Of a stretch of DNA of 38,115 nucleotides, positions 16,175-24,833 are shown one piece after another. Source of the stretch: JBEBXQ01 sp040391535 (GTDB taxonomy: Bacteria; Bacteroidota; Bacteroidia; Cytophagales; Spirosomataceae); assembly GCA_040391535.1 (NCBI GenBank), contig JBEBXQ010000029.1, positions 1-38,115 on the forward strand. The letters are read 5' to 3'. Both the position numbers and the translations under genes were made by a program. Numbering within the stretch: position 1 is the stretch's first letter; each line of letters begins with the position of its first letter. The notes beneath the pieces were generated by a model. The model made no database searches, was not told the origin of the DNA, and was given only the letters and a program-made list of their open reading frames with translations.

Positions 16175-17414
16175 GTTTTTTAACAGGTTCCAGATTATTC
16201 AGGCTATGTCCCATACGGTCTCTTTTAGTAAGCAGATATTGCTCATTATAAGGATTGGAGGCGATTTCGATAGGGATTGTATCCACAATTTCGAGTCCAT
16301 ACCCTAAAAGTCCGACCCGTTTTTTAGGATTATTGGTAATAAGACGAATCTGCGATATACCGAGATCTCTCAGAATCTGTGCACCCACGCCATAGTCCCG
16401 GGCATCACTGGGCAACCCCAGTTCCAGGTTTGCCTCCACCGTATCACGGCCTTGCTCCTGCAGCTTATAGGCTCTCAGCTTATTGAGCAGTCCTATTCCC
16501 CTACCCTCCTGATTCATATATACAATTACACCTTTACCGGCTTTTTCGACCATTTCCATCGCTGCGTGTAACTGTCCTCCGCAATCACAGCGGCACGAGC
16601 CGAAAATATCACCGGTTATACAGGAAGAATGTACCCTTACCATAACGGGTTCATCTTCCTCCCATTCACCTTTTATCAATGCCAGATGCAACTGATTATT
16701 ATTCAGTTGCCGGAAAGCGATCAGCTCAAAATGTCCCCACTCAGTGGGCATATCCACACCAATTTCCCGTTTGATCAGTGTTTCCTGTTTAAGACGGTAT
16801 TCGATCAGATCTTTGATGGAAACCAGCTTCATACTTAACCGGTCAGCGACTTTACGTAGCTGAGGAAGCCTTGCCATAGAACCGTCTTCGTTCAGAATTT
16901 CGATAAGAACACCGGCGGGTTTCAAGCCCGCGAGCATGGCAAAATCGACAGCGGCTTCTGTATGGCCACTTCTTCTCAGAACGCCGCCCGCAGTTGCTTT
17001 CAACGGAAAAATATGCCCGGGCCGGCCCAGTTCTTCTGCTTTCGTGGCAGGATCAACCAGAGCCATAATCGTTTTGGAGCGGTCACTGGCCGATATCCCG
17101 GTAGTGCATCCATGTCCCAGCAAATCCACAGAAACGGTAAAAGCCGTATTATGTGTAGCCGTATTTTTCCCGACCATCATCTCAAGCTCAAGCTCTTCGC
17201 AGCGCTCCTCGGTCAGTGGCACACAAATCAGCCCTCTTCCTTCCCTGGCCATGATATTGACGATTTCGGGGGTGATTTTTTCTGCGGCACAGATCATGTC
17301 GCCTTCATTCTCCCGGTCTTCGTCGTCAACAACAATAATTATTTTACCTGCTTTTATATCTTCAATAGCTTCTTCAATTGAATCCAGCTTAATTTTTATA
17401 TCATTATTGCCCAT
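16167..17414 (-). CDS. ribBA: Bifunctional 3,4-dihydroxy-2-butanone-4-phosphate synthase / GTP cyclohydrolase II
   Basis: RibBA supplies both starting compounds of riboflavin synthesis. The N-terminal half is DHBP synthase (ribulose 5-phosphate to DHBP plus formate), with the metal-binding acidic loop DDEDRENEGD, the THNTAFTVSVD segment, GRPGHIFPL and the RRSGHTEAAVD motif. The C-terminal half is GTP cyclohydrolase II, with the zinc-binding cysteines in SSCITGDIFGSCRCDCGG and the catalytic NQEGRGIGLLNK region. A TTG two codons upstream (17420) is possible, but ATG at 17414 gives a normal MGNNDIKIK N-terminus and 415 residues. The downstream GNAT gene overlaps its 3' end by 8 bp. No FMN riboswitch is recognisable upstream; TATTTTTG at 17516-17523 on the minus strand may be its -7 element. 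Confidence 0.97.
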   Translation of the reverse strand: MGNNDIKIKLDSIEEAIEDIKAGKIIIVVDDEDRENEGDMICAAEKITPEIVNIMAREGRGLICVPLTEERCEELELEMMVGKNTATHNTAFTVSVDLLGHGCTTGISASDRSKTIMALVDPATKAEELGRPGHIFPLKATAGGVLRRSGHTEAAVDFAMLAGLKPAGVLIEILNEDGSMARLPQLRKVADRLSMKLVSIKDLIEYRLKQETLIKREIGVDMPTEWGHFELIAFRQLNNNQLHLALIKGEWEEDEPVMVRVHSSCITGDIFGSCRCDCGGQLHAAMEMVEKAGKGVIVYMNQEGRGIGLLNKLRAYKLQEQGRDTVEANLELGLPSDARDYGVGAQILRDLGISQIRLITNNPKKRVGLLGYGLEIVDTIPIEIASNPYNEQYLLTKRDRMGHSLNNLEPVKKHE

Positions 17415-17515
17415 TACCAAAGTTGATGAAAAATAGTTTTCAGGATATTAACGTTTTAAATCATAAAGGTACACTATCCAATCGAAATTGTCAGTTTAGC
17501 ATACTGATCGGTAAA

Positions 17516-17523
17516 CAAAAATA
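17516..17523 (-). promoter_or_regulatory. Possible ribBA -7 element
   Basis: Read on the minus strand this is TATTTTTG, an exact TAnnTTTG match about 100 bp upstream of the ribBA ATG. No -33 TTG is visible at proper spacing, so the assignment is tentative. Confidence 0.3.
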
Positions 17524-17591
17524 TTGCTGATAACGTTTCTATTCCGATATTGCCTTGAATTCTTAAATAGTCAGTCAGAATAATTAACCGG

Positions 17592-19541
17592 ATGACCTAT
17601 CATTTTACACGCTTATTACTGGTTGTTGGTTTGGCCCTTTTTCTTGTCAGAGAAGGAACAGGGCAGGGTTTGAATTGTGAGAATAATAATGGCGCGTTCA
17701 GTATCAGTCAGACACTGGGTTGCGATAGTGTGATTACTGTAACCAACCGGTTGCAAGGGGCGGTGAATGTAGAGTTTTACTTTGATTTCAATGGCAGGAC
17801 ACTTAACGAAGATAACAGGGTTACTGCGGATGCCAATGGCAATGCAACCTTTACGTATAAAAGGCCTGACCGCTTTACAATTCTTCAGATCGGCAGCATT
17901 AATGGTGAAGGATTTGCCTATTGTTCAGAAATTGAAATTATCAATACACAGTCGCCTGTTGCCTGGCTGAGTTCCTGCACCTCAGGCGAGGTCAGGATTG
18001 AATTTGCTGATTTTGAGACCAATACCCAGTACGATCGACTCGGAATTAACTGGGGTGATAACACGGCTCCTGAATATATTAATAAGGGATCTCCTCTTTC
18101 TCGCTCTCATGTTTATCAACGTAACGGAGAGTTTCCTGTCTCGGTATTCGGGGTATATAACCGGGCCAACTGCAATGCCGGAAGACCACTGGAACTGGGG
18201 AGTTTTGTAGTGGGCAGTAATACCGATTTTGAACGATTGCTGATCAACCGTGTGGAAGTCCTGGAAACCGGCGAAATAACAACCAGTTTCACCAATAATA
18301 ACGGGTCTGTGGCCACACTGCAGGTAAAAACAGGTTCAGGAACCTATCAGAACACCGGTGCCACCATACAAACGGATGGCAACCATACCCTGGTAATTCC
18401 TGACCTGGCAGCAGCAAATGAGCAGAACATCCGCCTTCTTATCGAAGACCAGTGTCAGAACCGGCTTGAACAGAATGAAATGACGGTTGTTCATCTTCAG
18501 GTAAGCAGCCAGGGAGAAGAAAACCTGATCACCTGGAGCAGAAATCTCGTAACGGATGAATTTGACAGGTACGAATTATATAAAGATAATCAGTTGTTAA
18601 GTACTTTCAGATCCATTAATGAAACGACCTATACCGACGGACCCGTTACCTGCGGAGACGAACATACCTATAAGGTAATTGCCTATCAGATTCATGCTGA
18701 CATCGGTGAGATTACTTCTCATTCAAGACCGGTCAGCATCTCCGGCAGCAATACCCGGCCAGACCCGCTCATATTTTTGTCGGTCAGCGTGGAAAACAAT
18801 GTAATTGTGCTGAATACGGCGTTAGCAACACCGGTTCATGATGATTATAAAATTATTGTCGAAAAGTCAGATGGCGGCAGTTTTCATGAACTGGCAACGG
18901 TTTCCAACCAGCTGACCTACGTCGACCAGCAGGTTAATCCTAATACAGGCTCTTATTGTTATCAGGCAATTTTCGAGAATACCTGCGGAAGCAAATCAGA
19001 CCCTACACCAGCAGTTTGCAGCATTTACCTGTCGGCTCAGGATACAGAACTTCGCTGGACCAGTGAATCACCCTTTACAGAAAATCCGGATACCTGGAGT
19101 ATTGAAAAAGCTATTAACGGGCAGATCCAGCAGGAAAATACAGGGACCCACAATACTTATTCGGTCCAGGGAGATATTCTGCTGGACGGCAGACCGGCTT
19201 ACCGGATCATCGCTGCTACTGCCGACGGGGCTGTCAGCTTTTCCAACCTGGTACAGTATCAGAAAGGAGCAGAATTATATATCCCAACAGCATTTTCCCC
19301 AAATAATGATACGCACAACGATGTTTTTCTGCCCGTCGGACAGATTTATGATGACTTCAGTATGACGATTTTTGATCGTTGGGGAAAACCCATTTACAAT
19401 ACCCGGAAAGCAGATGAAGGCTGGAACGGAAAGATAGAAGACGAGGATGCGCCACCCGGCAATTATACCTACAGAATTGAAATCCGGAATACATCAGAAA
19501 CAATCTACAGAAAATCAGGCACATTTCTGCTTATCCGGTAA
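17592..19541 (+). CDS. Secreted T9SS type B cargo protein with C-terminal CHU_C sorting domain
   Basis: This 649-residue protein starts with a signal peptide (to about residue 25, ...REGTGQ) and ends with a gliding-motility-associated C-terminal (CHU_C) domain, about residues 563-649: IPTAFSPNNDTHNDVF, then FDRWGKPIYN, GWNGK, PPGNYTYRIEI. This domain directs cargo through the type IX secretion system (type B route). In between are Ig-like beta-sandwich modules: a PKD-like segment around residues 145-205 (INWGDN ... HVYQRNGEFPVSVFGVY) and fibronectin III-like segments around 310-490 (ITWSR...FDRYELYKDNQ, TYKVIAYQ). No catalytic domain is evident, so an adhesive or structural surface role is likely. 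It is divergent from ribBA. Confidence 0.88.
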   Translation: MTYHFTRLLLVVGLALFLVREGTGQGLNCENNNGAFSISQTLGCDSVITVTNRLQGAVNVEFYFDFNGRTLNEDNRVTADANGNATFTYKRPDRFTILQIGSINGEGFAYCSEIEIINTQSPVAWLSSCTSGEVRIEFADFETNTQYDRLGINWGDNTAPEYINKGSPLSRSHVYQRNGEFPVSVFGVYNRANCNAGRPLELGSFVVGSNTDFERLLINRVEVLETGEITTSFTNNNGSVATLQVKTGSGTYQNTGATIQTDGNHTLVIPDLAAANEQNIRLLIEDQCQNRLEQNEMTVVHLQVSSQGEENLITWSRNLVTDEFDRYELYKDNQLLSTFRSINETTYTDGPVTCGDEHTYKVIAYQIHADIGEITSHSRPVSISGSNTRPDPLIFLSVSVENNVIVLNTALATPVHDDYKIIVEKSDGGSFHELATVSNQLTYVDQQVNPNTGSYCYQAIFENTCGSKSDPTPAVCSIYLSAQDTELRWTSESPFTENPDTWSIEKAINGQIQQENTGTHNTYSVQGDILLDGRPAYRIIAATADGAVSFSNLVQYQKGAELYIPTAFSPNNDTHNDVFLPVGQIYDDFSMTIFDRWGKPIYNTRKADEGWNGKIEDEDAPPGNYTYRIEIRNTSETIYRKSGTFLLIR

Positions 19542-19547
19542 AAATCG

Positions 19548-19555
19548 TATCTTTG
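19548..19555 (+). promoter_or_regulatory. Putative ybaB promoter -7 element
   Basis: TATCTTTG exactly matches TAnnTTTG and is followed by CAGCA. It lies 6 bp after the stop of the upstream gene and about 86 bp before the ybaB ATG, suggesting that ybaB and the glycosyltransferase have their own promoter. Confidence 0.55.
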
Positions 19556-19641
19556 CAGCATAAATCTGATAAGTATTAAAAATAACAATCCACTGGAAAT
19601 ACCTGTATTAACAGCATATTTTCCGGCAAAACATACAACTG

Positions 19642-19989
19642 ATGTTCGGTAATTTAGGTGATATGATGGGACTGATGGGAAAAGTAAAAGACCTTCAGGC
19701 CAAGATGAAAGAAGCACAGGAACAATTGGGTGCCATTACGCACGAAAGCGAATCGGGTGCAGGTATGGTAAAAGTAAAAGTGAACGGGTTGAAAAGGGTA
19801 TTGTCGCTGGAAATTGACCGTGATCTTTTCAAGCCGGAAGAAAGCGAGCTGGTTCAGGATTTGATAGTAGCCGCTGTCAATAAAGCACTGGACGAGATTG
19901 AACCCAAAATCAAGGACCATTTACAGCAAGCCACCGAAGGAGCTTTACCAAATATTCCTGGGCTTGACTTAAGCAGTTTGATGAAATAA
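19642..19989 (+). CDS. YbaB/EbfC family nucleoid-associated protein
   Basis: YbaB/EbfC proteins are small dimeric DNA-binding proteins of the nucleoid, often encoded next to recombination genes. The 115-residue protein has the family pattern: a methionine- and glycine-rich N-terminus (MFGNLGDMMGLMGKVKDLQAKMKEAQEQL), a central beta-hairpin (GAGMVKVKVNGLKRVLSLEID) and a C-terminal helix (VQDLIVAAVNKALDEIEPKIKDHL). Length and start are normal. The neighbours are unusual for this family: dnaX and recR are absent, and a glycosyltransferase begins 4 bp after the stop. Confidence 0.93.
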   Translation: MFGNLGDMMGLMGKVKDLQAKMKEAQEQLGAITHESESGAGMVKVKVNGLKRVLSLEIDRDLFKPEESELVQDLIVAAVNKALDEIEPKIKDHLQQATEGALPNIPGLDLSSLMK

Positions 19990-19993
19990 AAAG

Positions 19994-21055
19994 ATGCCCC
20001 AGGATTATAATCCGGCTTCCAGGGCTGCTGTTGTAATACTGAATTATAACGGAATCCATTTCCTGAAGAAGTTTTTAACGCAGATTATTGAACACTCCAG
20101 GCCTTACAATGTCTGGATAGCTGACAATGCTTCAGCCGACGGTTCAGTTGCATGGCTGCGCGAACATTTTCCTGATATCAATCTTATTCTTATTCCTGAA
20201 AACAAAGGCTATGCCGGTGGGTACAACTACGCACTCCGTTTCATCAAAACACCTTTCTATATTCTTCTGAATTCGGATATTGAAGTAACCGAAAACTGGA
20301 TTGAACCGGTACTCGGATTTATGGAAACAGATGACCGGATAGCAGCCTGTCAACCCAAAATAAGAGCTTACAACAACAGAGACCGGTTTGAATATGCCGG
20401 AGCAGCCGGCGGATATATGGATTTCCTGGGCTATCCCTTCACCAGAGGGCGTATTTTTGATACATGCGAAACCGATAATGGCCAGTACGACGATACAGCG
20501 GATGTTTTCTGGGCTACAGGAGCCTGTCTGTTTGTCAGAGCGGATGCATTTCATCGTATGGATGGATTTGACGAGCGTTTTTTTGCTCACATGGAAGAAA
20601 TTGACTTATGCTGGCGCATGCTCGACAGTGGGTACCGGATTACCTATTGTGGTTATTCGACCGTTTTTCATGTAGGTGGAGGAACACTGCATAAATCCAA
20701 TCCCAAAAAAACTTTTCTGAACTACCGCAACAACCTGCTCATGCTTTACAAAAACATGCCGGTAGGAAGGAGATGGAAAACAATACTGATGAGGCTGATA
20801 CTGGATGGCATTTCAAGTGTGAGGTTCATGGCTACAGGAGCGTGGCCTGATGTGTGGTCAATCGTAAAAGCCCATTTTGCCTTTTACAGCCTTATTCCGG
20901 AATTTTCAAAGGGCCTGAAAAGAACTACTTACCGGGCTCCGCTTTATTATAAAAGTGTAGTCTGGGAATATTTCGTAAACGGGAAACACACCTTTACTCA
21001 ATTACCCGGTTTGGCGAAAAAGCCTGAAAAAGAAATCACAACTCCCAGATTGTAG
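19994..21055 (+). CDS. Family 2 glycosyltransferase (WbbL/rhamnosyltransferase-like)
   Basis: This 353-residue GT-A fold enzyme transfers a sugar from an activated nucleotide donor, probably during polysaccharide or LPS assembly at the cytoplasmic face. The N-terminal nucleotide-binding strand VVILNYNG (13-20), the ADNAS segment (43-47), the metal-binding NSD motif (93-95) and the catalytic region DERFFAHMEEIDLCWRM (193-209) are typical of the WbbL-like subgroup of GT2. There is no obvious transmembrane region, although the C-terminal third is amphipathic. It begins 4 bp after ybaB and is cotranscribed with it. Its 3' end overlaps the convergent PspC gene by 20 bp. The donor and acceptor are unknown. 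Confidence 0.92.
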   Translation: MPQDYNPASRAAVVILNYNGIHFLKKFLTQIIEHSRPYNVWIADNASADGSVAWLREHFPDINLILIPENKGYAGGYNYALRFIKTPFYILLNSDIEVTENWIEPVLGFMETDDRIAACQPKIRAYNNRDRFEYAGAAGGYMDFLGYPFTRGRIFDTCETDNGQYDDTADVFWATGACLFVRADAFHRMDGFDERFFAHMEEIDLCWRMLDSGYRITYCGYSTVFHVGGGTLHKSNPKKTFLNYRNNLLMLYKNMPVGRRWKTILMRLILDGISSVRFMATGAWPDVWSIVKAHFAFYSLIPEFSKGLKRTTYRAPLYYKSVVWEYFVNGKHTFTQLPGLAKKPEKEITTPRL

Positions 21056-21260
21056 GGCTGCTGTGCCTGCGCCAATGTTTACGTAACTCCATCCAGAAAG
21101 CCAGTATAAGGTACAGAATAATAGGTGAGCCGAAAGTCAGGAAACTGGCATAAATAAAGTACAACCTGATACTGCTGACTGAAAAGTTAAGCTTTTCACC
21201 CAATCGTGTACAGACTCCAAAAACCTGGTTTTCGACAAAAAACCGAAGGCGATCATGCAT
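21036..21260 (-). CDS. Small PspC-domain membrane protein
   Basis: This 74-residue protein matches the PspC domain: an N-terminal basic segment with FGVCTRLGEKLNFSVSSIRLYFIYASFLTFG, followed by one hydrophobic membrane helix (IILYLILAFWMEL, about 47-60) and a basic tail. PspC domains belong to envelope-stress responses and often occur as stand-alone mini-proteins in Bacteroidota. It is encoded convergently to the glycosyltransferase with a 20-bp overlap at the 3' ends, so the two mRNAs are partly antisense. Its promoter region is shared with the divergent cold-shock gene. Its role here is not known. Confidence 0.85.
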   Translation of the reverse strand: MHDRLRFFVENQVFGVCTRLGEKLNFSVSSIRLYFIYASFLTFGSPIILYLILAFWMELRKHWRRHSSPTIWEL

Positions 21261-21289
21261 GTTTTTTACAATTTTTTGTTCCGAATAAT

Positions 21290-21320
21290 CAAAATTTTAT
21301 GTAAAATAATTGATTTTCAA
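21290..21320 (-). promoter_or_regulatory. Possible PspC gene promoter
   Basis: On the minus strand, TTG (21318-21320) is followed after 20 bp by AAATTTTG (21290-21297), one mismatch from TAnnTTTG. It overlaps the -33 to -10 span of the divergent cold-shock promoter, so the two promoters would compete or be coregulated. Confidence 0.35.
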
Positions 21321-21338
21321 ACAATTTTCGTTTCTTTG
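21310..21338 (+). promoter_or_regulatory. Putative cold-shock gene promoter
   Basis: TTG (21310-21312), an 18-bp spacer and TTTCTTTG (21331-21338) fit the Bacteroidota promoter with one mismatch in the -7 element. Transcription would start near 21345, giving a leader of about 190 nt before the ATG at 21533. Confidence 0.5.
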
Positions 21339-21344
21339 TGACAA

Positions 21345-21532
21345 AAGAATTTATAAAATCGTTTCAAACGAGCAGATAAGCCAAACAAATATTCGGAATT
21401 TTTCTCTGGTAGAAACTGGGTCCTTAATTGGAAAATTTCCCTTATATAGGGAAGATCATTTGCTTACCTGTTGCTTATTAACGTATTATAAAACCTTATC
21501 GTTTATTTTTTACTTTATATTTTTTTATTACC
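21345..21532 (+). promoter_or_regulatory. Long 5' leader of the cold-shock gene
   Basis: About 190 nt of untranslated leader precede the csp gene. It includes a small hairpin TTCCC/GGGAA (21437-21441 with 21449-21453) and a U-rich run just before the start codon. Long, structured leaders that act as cold-responsive elements are known for enterobacterial cspA; whether this one works similarly is inference. Confidence 0.4.
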
Positions 21533-21727
21533 ATGCAGACAGGTACTGTTAAATTTTTCAATGAAGCAAAAGGGTTTGGTTTTATCGTTGACGACGACAC
21601 CAACAAAGACATTTTCGTCCACGTTACAGGGCTGGGAGGTCTCACCATCCGTGAAAATGACCGCGTCGAATTTGAAGTGGTTGAAGGCAAAAAAGGACTT
21701 AATGCCGTTCAGGTTAAGAAAATATAA
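21533..21727 (+). CDS. Cold-shock domain protein (CspA family)
   Basis: This 64-residue protein is a single cold-shock domain, an OB-fold that binds single-stranded nucleic acid and acts as an RNA chaperone. RNP1 is present as KGFGFI (residues 13-18) and RNP2 as DIFVHV (26-31), preceded by the usual GTVKFFNEAKGFGF start. The ATG follows a long leader and the gene ends in a bidirectional terminator. It is monocistronic. Several csp paralogues are usual in such genomes, so no specific symbol is assigned. Confidence 0.95.
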   Translation: MQTGTVKFFNEAKGFGFIVDDDTNKDIFVHVTGLGGLTIRENDRVEFEVVEGKKGLNAVQVKKI

Positions 21728-21745
21728 AAGTCTTTTACCAATTCA

Positions 21746-21783
21746 AAAATGGGGTATCCGATAAGGGGCACCCTATTTTTTTT
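21746..21783. terminator. Terminator between csp and convergent uvrA
   Basis: AAAATGGGGT (21746-21755) pairs with ACCCTATTTT (21770-21779), including one G-U pair, and is followed on the plus strand by a run of T. On the minus strand the hairpin is followed by ATTTTTG, so it can also serve uvrA. Confidence 0.75.
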
Positions 21784-21836
21784 GCCCGTAAATCACACAC
21801 GTTTACCTGTTCCGGTTGGGCCAGAGTAGCGGCATG

Positions 21837-24707
21837 TTATTTTCCGAATCTTTCTTTCAGAAACCTTGCCGTATGATTATTTTCCAGTTTTATCATTTCT
21901 TCAGGTGTGCCGGCAAAAGTAATAAAGCCACCTTTTTCTCCACCTTCGGGTCCCAGGTCAATGATGTGATCTGCACACTTGATTACCTCCATATTGTGCT
22001 CTATAATCACTACACTATCGCCCTGATCCACCAGCGCATTGATCGATTTCAAAAGTTTTTTGATATCGTTAAAATGCAGTCCGGTAGTGGGCTCATCAAA
22101 AATGAACAGGGTTTTTCCCTTGTTGGTATTCCCTTTGCCTAAAAAAGAAGCCAGTTTCACCCGCTGGGCCTCGCCTCCGGAAAGCGTATTGGAAGACTGC
22201 CCCAAACGTACATATCCCAGCCCCACATCCTGAAGGGGTTTCAGTTTTTCCGCCAGCTTTGGTTCATACTCACCGAAAAATTCAACGGCCTCGTCAATAG
22301 TCATATCGAGGATATCGGCAATGGTTTTCTCATGAAAAGTAACTTCAAGCAGTTCCTGCTTAAAGCGCTTGCCACCACAACTTTCACAGGTCAGATAAAT
22401 ATCAGCCATAAACTGCATTTCTATCTTTACATTACCTTCACCCTGACAAACTTCACAGCGGCCACCTTCCACATTAAAAGAAAAATGAGAAGGTTTATAG
22501 CCCCGGTTTCGGGCCAAAGGAACATCCGACATCAGCTGCCGTATAGTATCATAGGCTTTAATATACGTAACAGGGTTTGACCGTGATGATTTCCCGATCG
22601 GGTTCTGATCTACCATTTCAATGGCATCCAGCCTGTTAAGTGACCCTGACAATTCGGCAAATTTTCCGACATCATCACTATTGTCCCCTTTCGCCCTCAT
22701 CAGAGCAGGATACAGAATTTTCCTGATCAGGGTCGATTTTCCTGAACCACTGACACCGGTGACCACAGTCAGAATTCCCAGTGGAATGGTCACATCAACA
22801 TTTTTGAGGTTATTCTCGTAAGCACCTTTTAATCCGATATAATGAAGCGACCGCCTGCGAACAGCCGGAATCGGGATCGTATCTTTACCGGTCAGAAAGT
22901 TAATGGTATGCGATACATAAAGTGATGATTCCTGATCTGTTCCTGCATTAATATCATCCCAGTTTCCCTGGAAAACCACATTCCCGCCATTTCTTCCTGC
23001 TTCCGGGCCAATATCAATGATCTGGTCAGCAGCCAGCATTACTTCCTCCTCATGCTCTACTACAATTACGGTATTCCCGAGGTCGCGGAGCGAATATAAC
23101 ACCTCCACCAGTTTCTGCGTATCGCGCGGATGCAGCCCTATACTGGGTTCGTCAAGAATATACATAGACCCCACCAGTGCACTTCCCAGAGAGGTCGCCA
23201 GCTTGATCCGTTGAAATTCTCCTCCTGATAATGTACTCGTCAGACGGTTCAGTGTCAGGTACCCTAGTCCTACCTTCTCCATATATTCCAGACGATTCTC
23301 TATTTCAAGCAGAATACGTTTGGCGACCTGTCGCTGATGATCCGTAATTTCAAGTTGCTGAAAAAAGGTACTCACTTCAGAAACCGGCATCAGTACCAGG
23401 TCTGTAATGGACACCCTGTTTTCAGGTTTCACTCCTATTTTGACATAAGATGCATCTTTTCTCAGCCTTGATCCGCGGCATTCAGGACAAACCGTTCTTC
23501 CCCTGTACCGCGACAGCATAACACGGTATTGAATTTTATGGGTCTGCGACTCCAGATCGTTGAAAAAAGCATTCAGACCTCCGAAATACTCATTGCCGGT
23601 CCACAATAACTCCTGCTGTTCTTTTGTAAGATCCTTATAGGGGCGATGCACCGGAAAATCAAAACGAATACCATTGCGCAAAAGGGGTTGCAGCCATTCA
23701 TTCATCTTTTCTGTACGCCACGGTGCCACAGCTCCTTCAAATACCGAAATCGATTTATCCGGAATCACCAGGTCCGGGTCAATACCCAGAATTTTACCAA
23801 AACCATCACATTTTTTACAGGCGCCGAAAGGGTTATTAAAACTAAACAGATTTACTCCAGGCTCTTCAAACTGTATTCCGTCAAGCTCAAAACGATCAGA
23901 AAACTTACGTACCTTCTGACCGGGCTCCTGAAACAGGCAAGTACCTTCACCTTCAAAAAATGCTGTTTGTACTGAATCGGACAAGCGGTATTGTGTATCT
24001 TCATCATCCAGATGAACCACCGCCCTGTCGATCAGGATATTAATATTTCCGGGAGGGTTTTGAAGAAACTTTTTGTCTGACAATACCTCTTCAATCCCTG
24101 TGGTCTCCTCTTTTATAACGATTCTTGTATATCCTTTCGATAAAAGAATATTTAACTCATCCGTCAGCGTCCTTCCTTCATGAACAATTAAAGGTGCCAT
24201 AATCAGCACTTTTGCACCTTCACCAGCCTTCATGATTTCATCCACCACACCGGTTACCGTATCCTTTTTGACGATATCGCCCGAAACAGGGGAATAAGTC
24301 ACTCCGATACGGGCAAAGAGCAGTTTCAGATAATCGTAAATTTCTGTGGTTGTCCCTACTGTAGACCTTGGATTTCTCGTATTGACCTTTTGCTCAATGG
24401 CAATAGCCGGTGATACTCCTTTGATATACTCTACTTCCGGTTTTTCCATACGCCCCAGAAATTGCCTGGCATAACTGCTCAGACTTTCCACATACATGCG
24501 TTGTCCTTCAGCAAAGAGGGTATCAAATGCCAGCGAAGATTTCCCGGACCCCGAAAGCCCCGTCACCACGATCAGTTTATTTCGCGGAATCGCAACATCA
24601 ATATTTTTAAGATTATTAACCTTAGCTCCTTTGATTAAGATGAATTTTCTTGGATCCATCTCATCAAAAGAAGAAACCTGTTGAGGCTGTTCTTTATAGC
24701 TGATCAT
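21837..24707 (-). CDS. uvrA: Excinuclease ABC subunit A
   Basis: UvrA is the damage-sensing ATPase of nucleotide excision repair; it dimerises and loads UvrB. The 956-residue protein is full length. It has two ABC-type ATPase modules, the first with Walker A GLSGSGKS (50-57) and the second with GVSGSGKS. Two signature motifs (LSGGEFQR and LSGGEAQR) and two Walker B motifs ending in DEPSIGLH and DEPTTGLH are visible. Zinc-binding CxxC pairs are present as CKKCDGFG with CPECRGS, and CEVCQGEG with CESCGGKR. A short N-terminal extension of about 18 residues precedes the family core at MDPRKFILIKGA; M17 is an alternative start. It is monocistronic, with a possible -7 element at 24826-24833. Confidence 0.97.
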   Translation of the reverse strand: MISYKEQPQQVSSFDEMDPRKFILIKGAKVNNLKNIDVAIPRNKLIVVTGLSGSGKSSLAFDTLFAEGQRMYVESLSSYARQFLGRMEKPEVEYIKGVSPAIAIEQKVNTRNPRSTVGTTTEIYDYLKLLFARIGVTYSPVSGDIVKKDTVTGVVDEIMKAGEGAKVLIMAPLIVHEGRTLTDELNILLSKGYTRIVIKEETTGIEEVLSDKKFLQNPPGNINILIDRAVVHLDDEDTQYRLSDSVQTAFFEGEGTCLFQEPGQKVRKFSDRFELDGIQFEEPGVNLFSFNNPFGACKKCDGFGKILGIDPDLVIPDKSISVFEGAVAPWRTEKMNEWLQPLLRNGIRFDFPVHRPYKDLTKEQQELLWTGNEYFGGLNAFFNDLESQTHKIQYRVMLSRYRGRTVCPECRGSRLRKDASYVKIGVKPENRVSITDLVLMPVSEVSTFFQQLEITDHQRQVAKRILLEIENRLEYMEKVGLGYLTLNRLTSTLSGGEFQRIKLATSLGSALVGSMYILDEPSIGLHPRDTQKLVEVLYSLRDLGNTVIVVEHEEEVMLAADQIIDIGPEAGRNGGNVVFQGNWDDINAGTDQESSLYVSHTINFLTGKDTIPIPAVRRRSLHYIGLKGAYENNLKNVDVTIPLGILTVVTGVSGSGKSTLIRKILYPALMRAKGDNSDDVGKFAELSGSLNRLDAIEMVDQNPIGKSSRSNPVTYIKAYDTIRQLMSDVPLARNRGYKPSHFSFNVEGGRCEVCQGEGNVKIEMQFMADIYLTCESCGGKRFKQELLEVTFHEKTIADILDMTIDEAVEFFGEYEPKLAEKLKPLQDVGLGYVRLGQSSNTLSGGEAQRVKLASFLGKGNTNKGKTLFIFDEPTTGLHFNDIKKLLKSINALVDQGDSVVIIEHNMEVIKCADHIIDLGPEGGEKGGFITFAGTPEEMIKLENNHTARFLKERFGK

Positions 24708-24825
24708 ATATAAACGGCCGTATTAATCTGAATGCCGGCGCCATTCTTCACAAAACCCTAATCCTGTATAAACCCCGATTTCAGGAAATTAGTTTAAGTA
24801 CCTGACTTTTCCGTCTTTCGAAATG

Positions 24826-24833
24826 CAAAATTA
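24826..24833 (-). promoter_or_regulatory. Possible uvrA -7 element
   Basis: Read on the minus strand this is TAATTTTG followed by C, an exact TAnnTTTG match about 120 bp upstream of the uvrA ATG. A -33 TTG at correct spacing is not apparent. Confidence 0.4.

Noticed and set aside
16936..17436. A 166-residue ORF antisense to ribBA
   Set aside because: It mirrors the strongly conserved ribBA coding strand, has low-complexity serine-rich composition and no domain; it is a shadow frame.
17421..17591. Possible FMN riboswitch upstream of ribBA
   Set aside because: The conserved RFN-element blocks are not present and the region is too short and AT-rich to hold the multi-branched structure.
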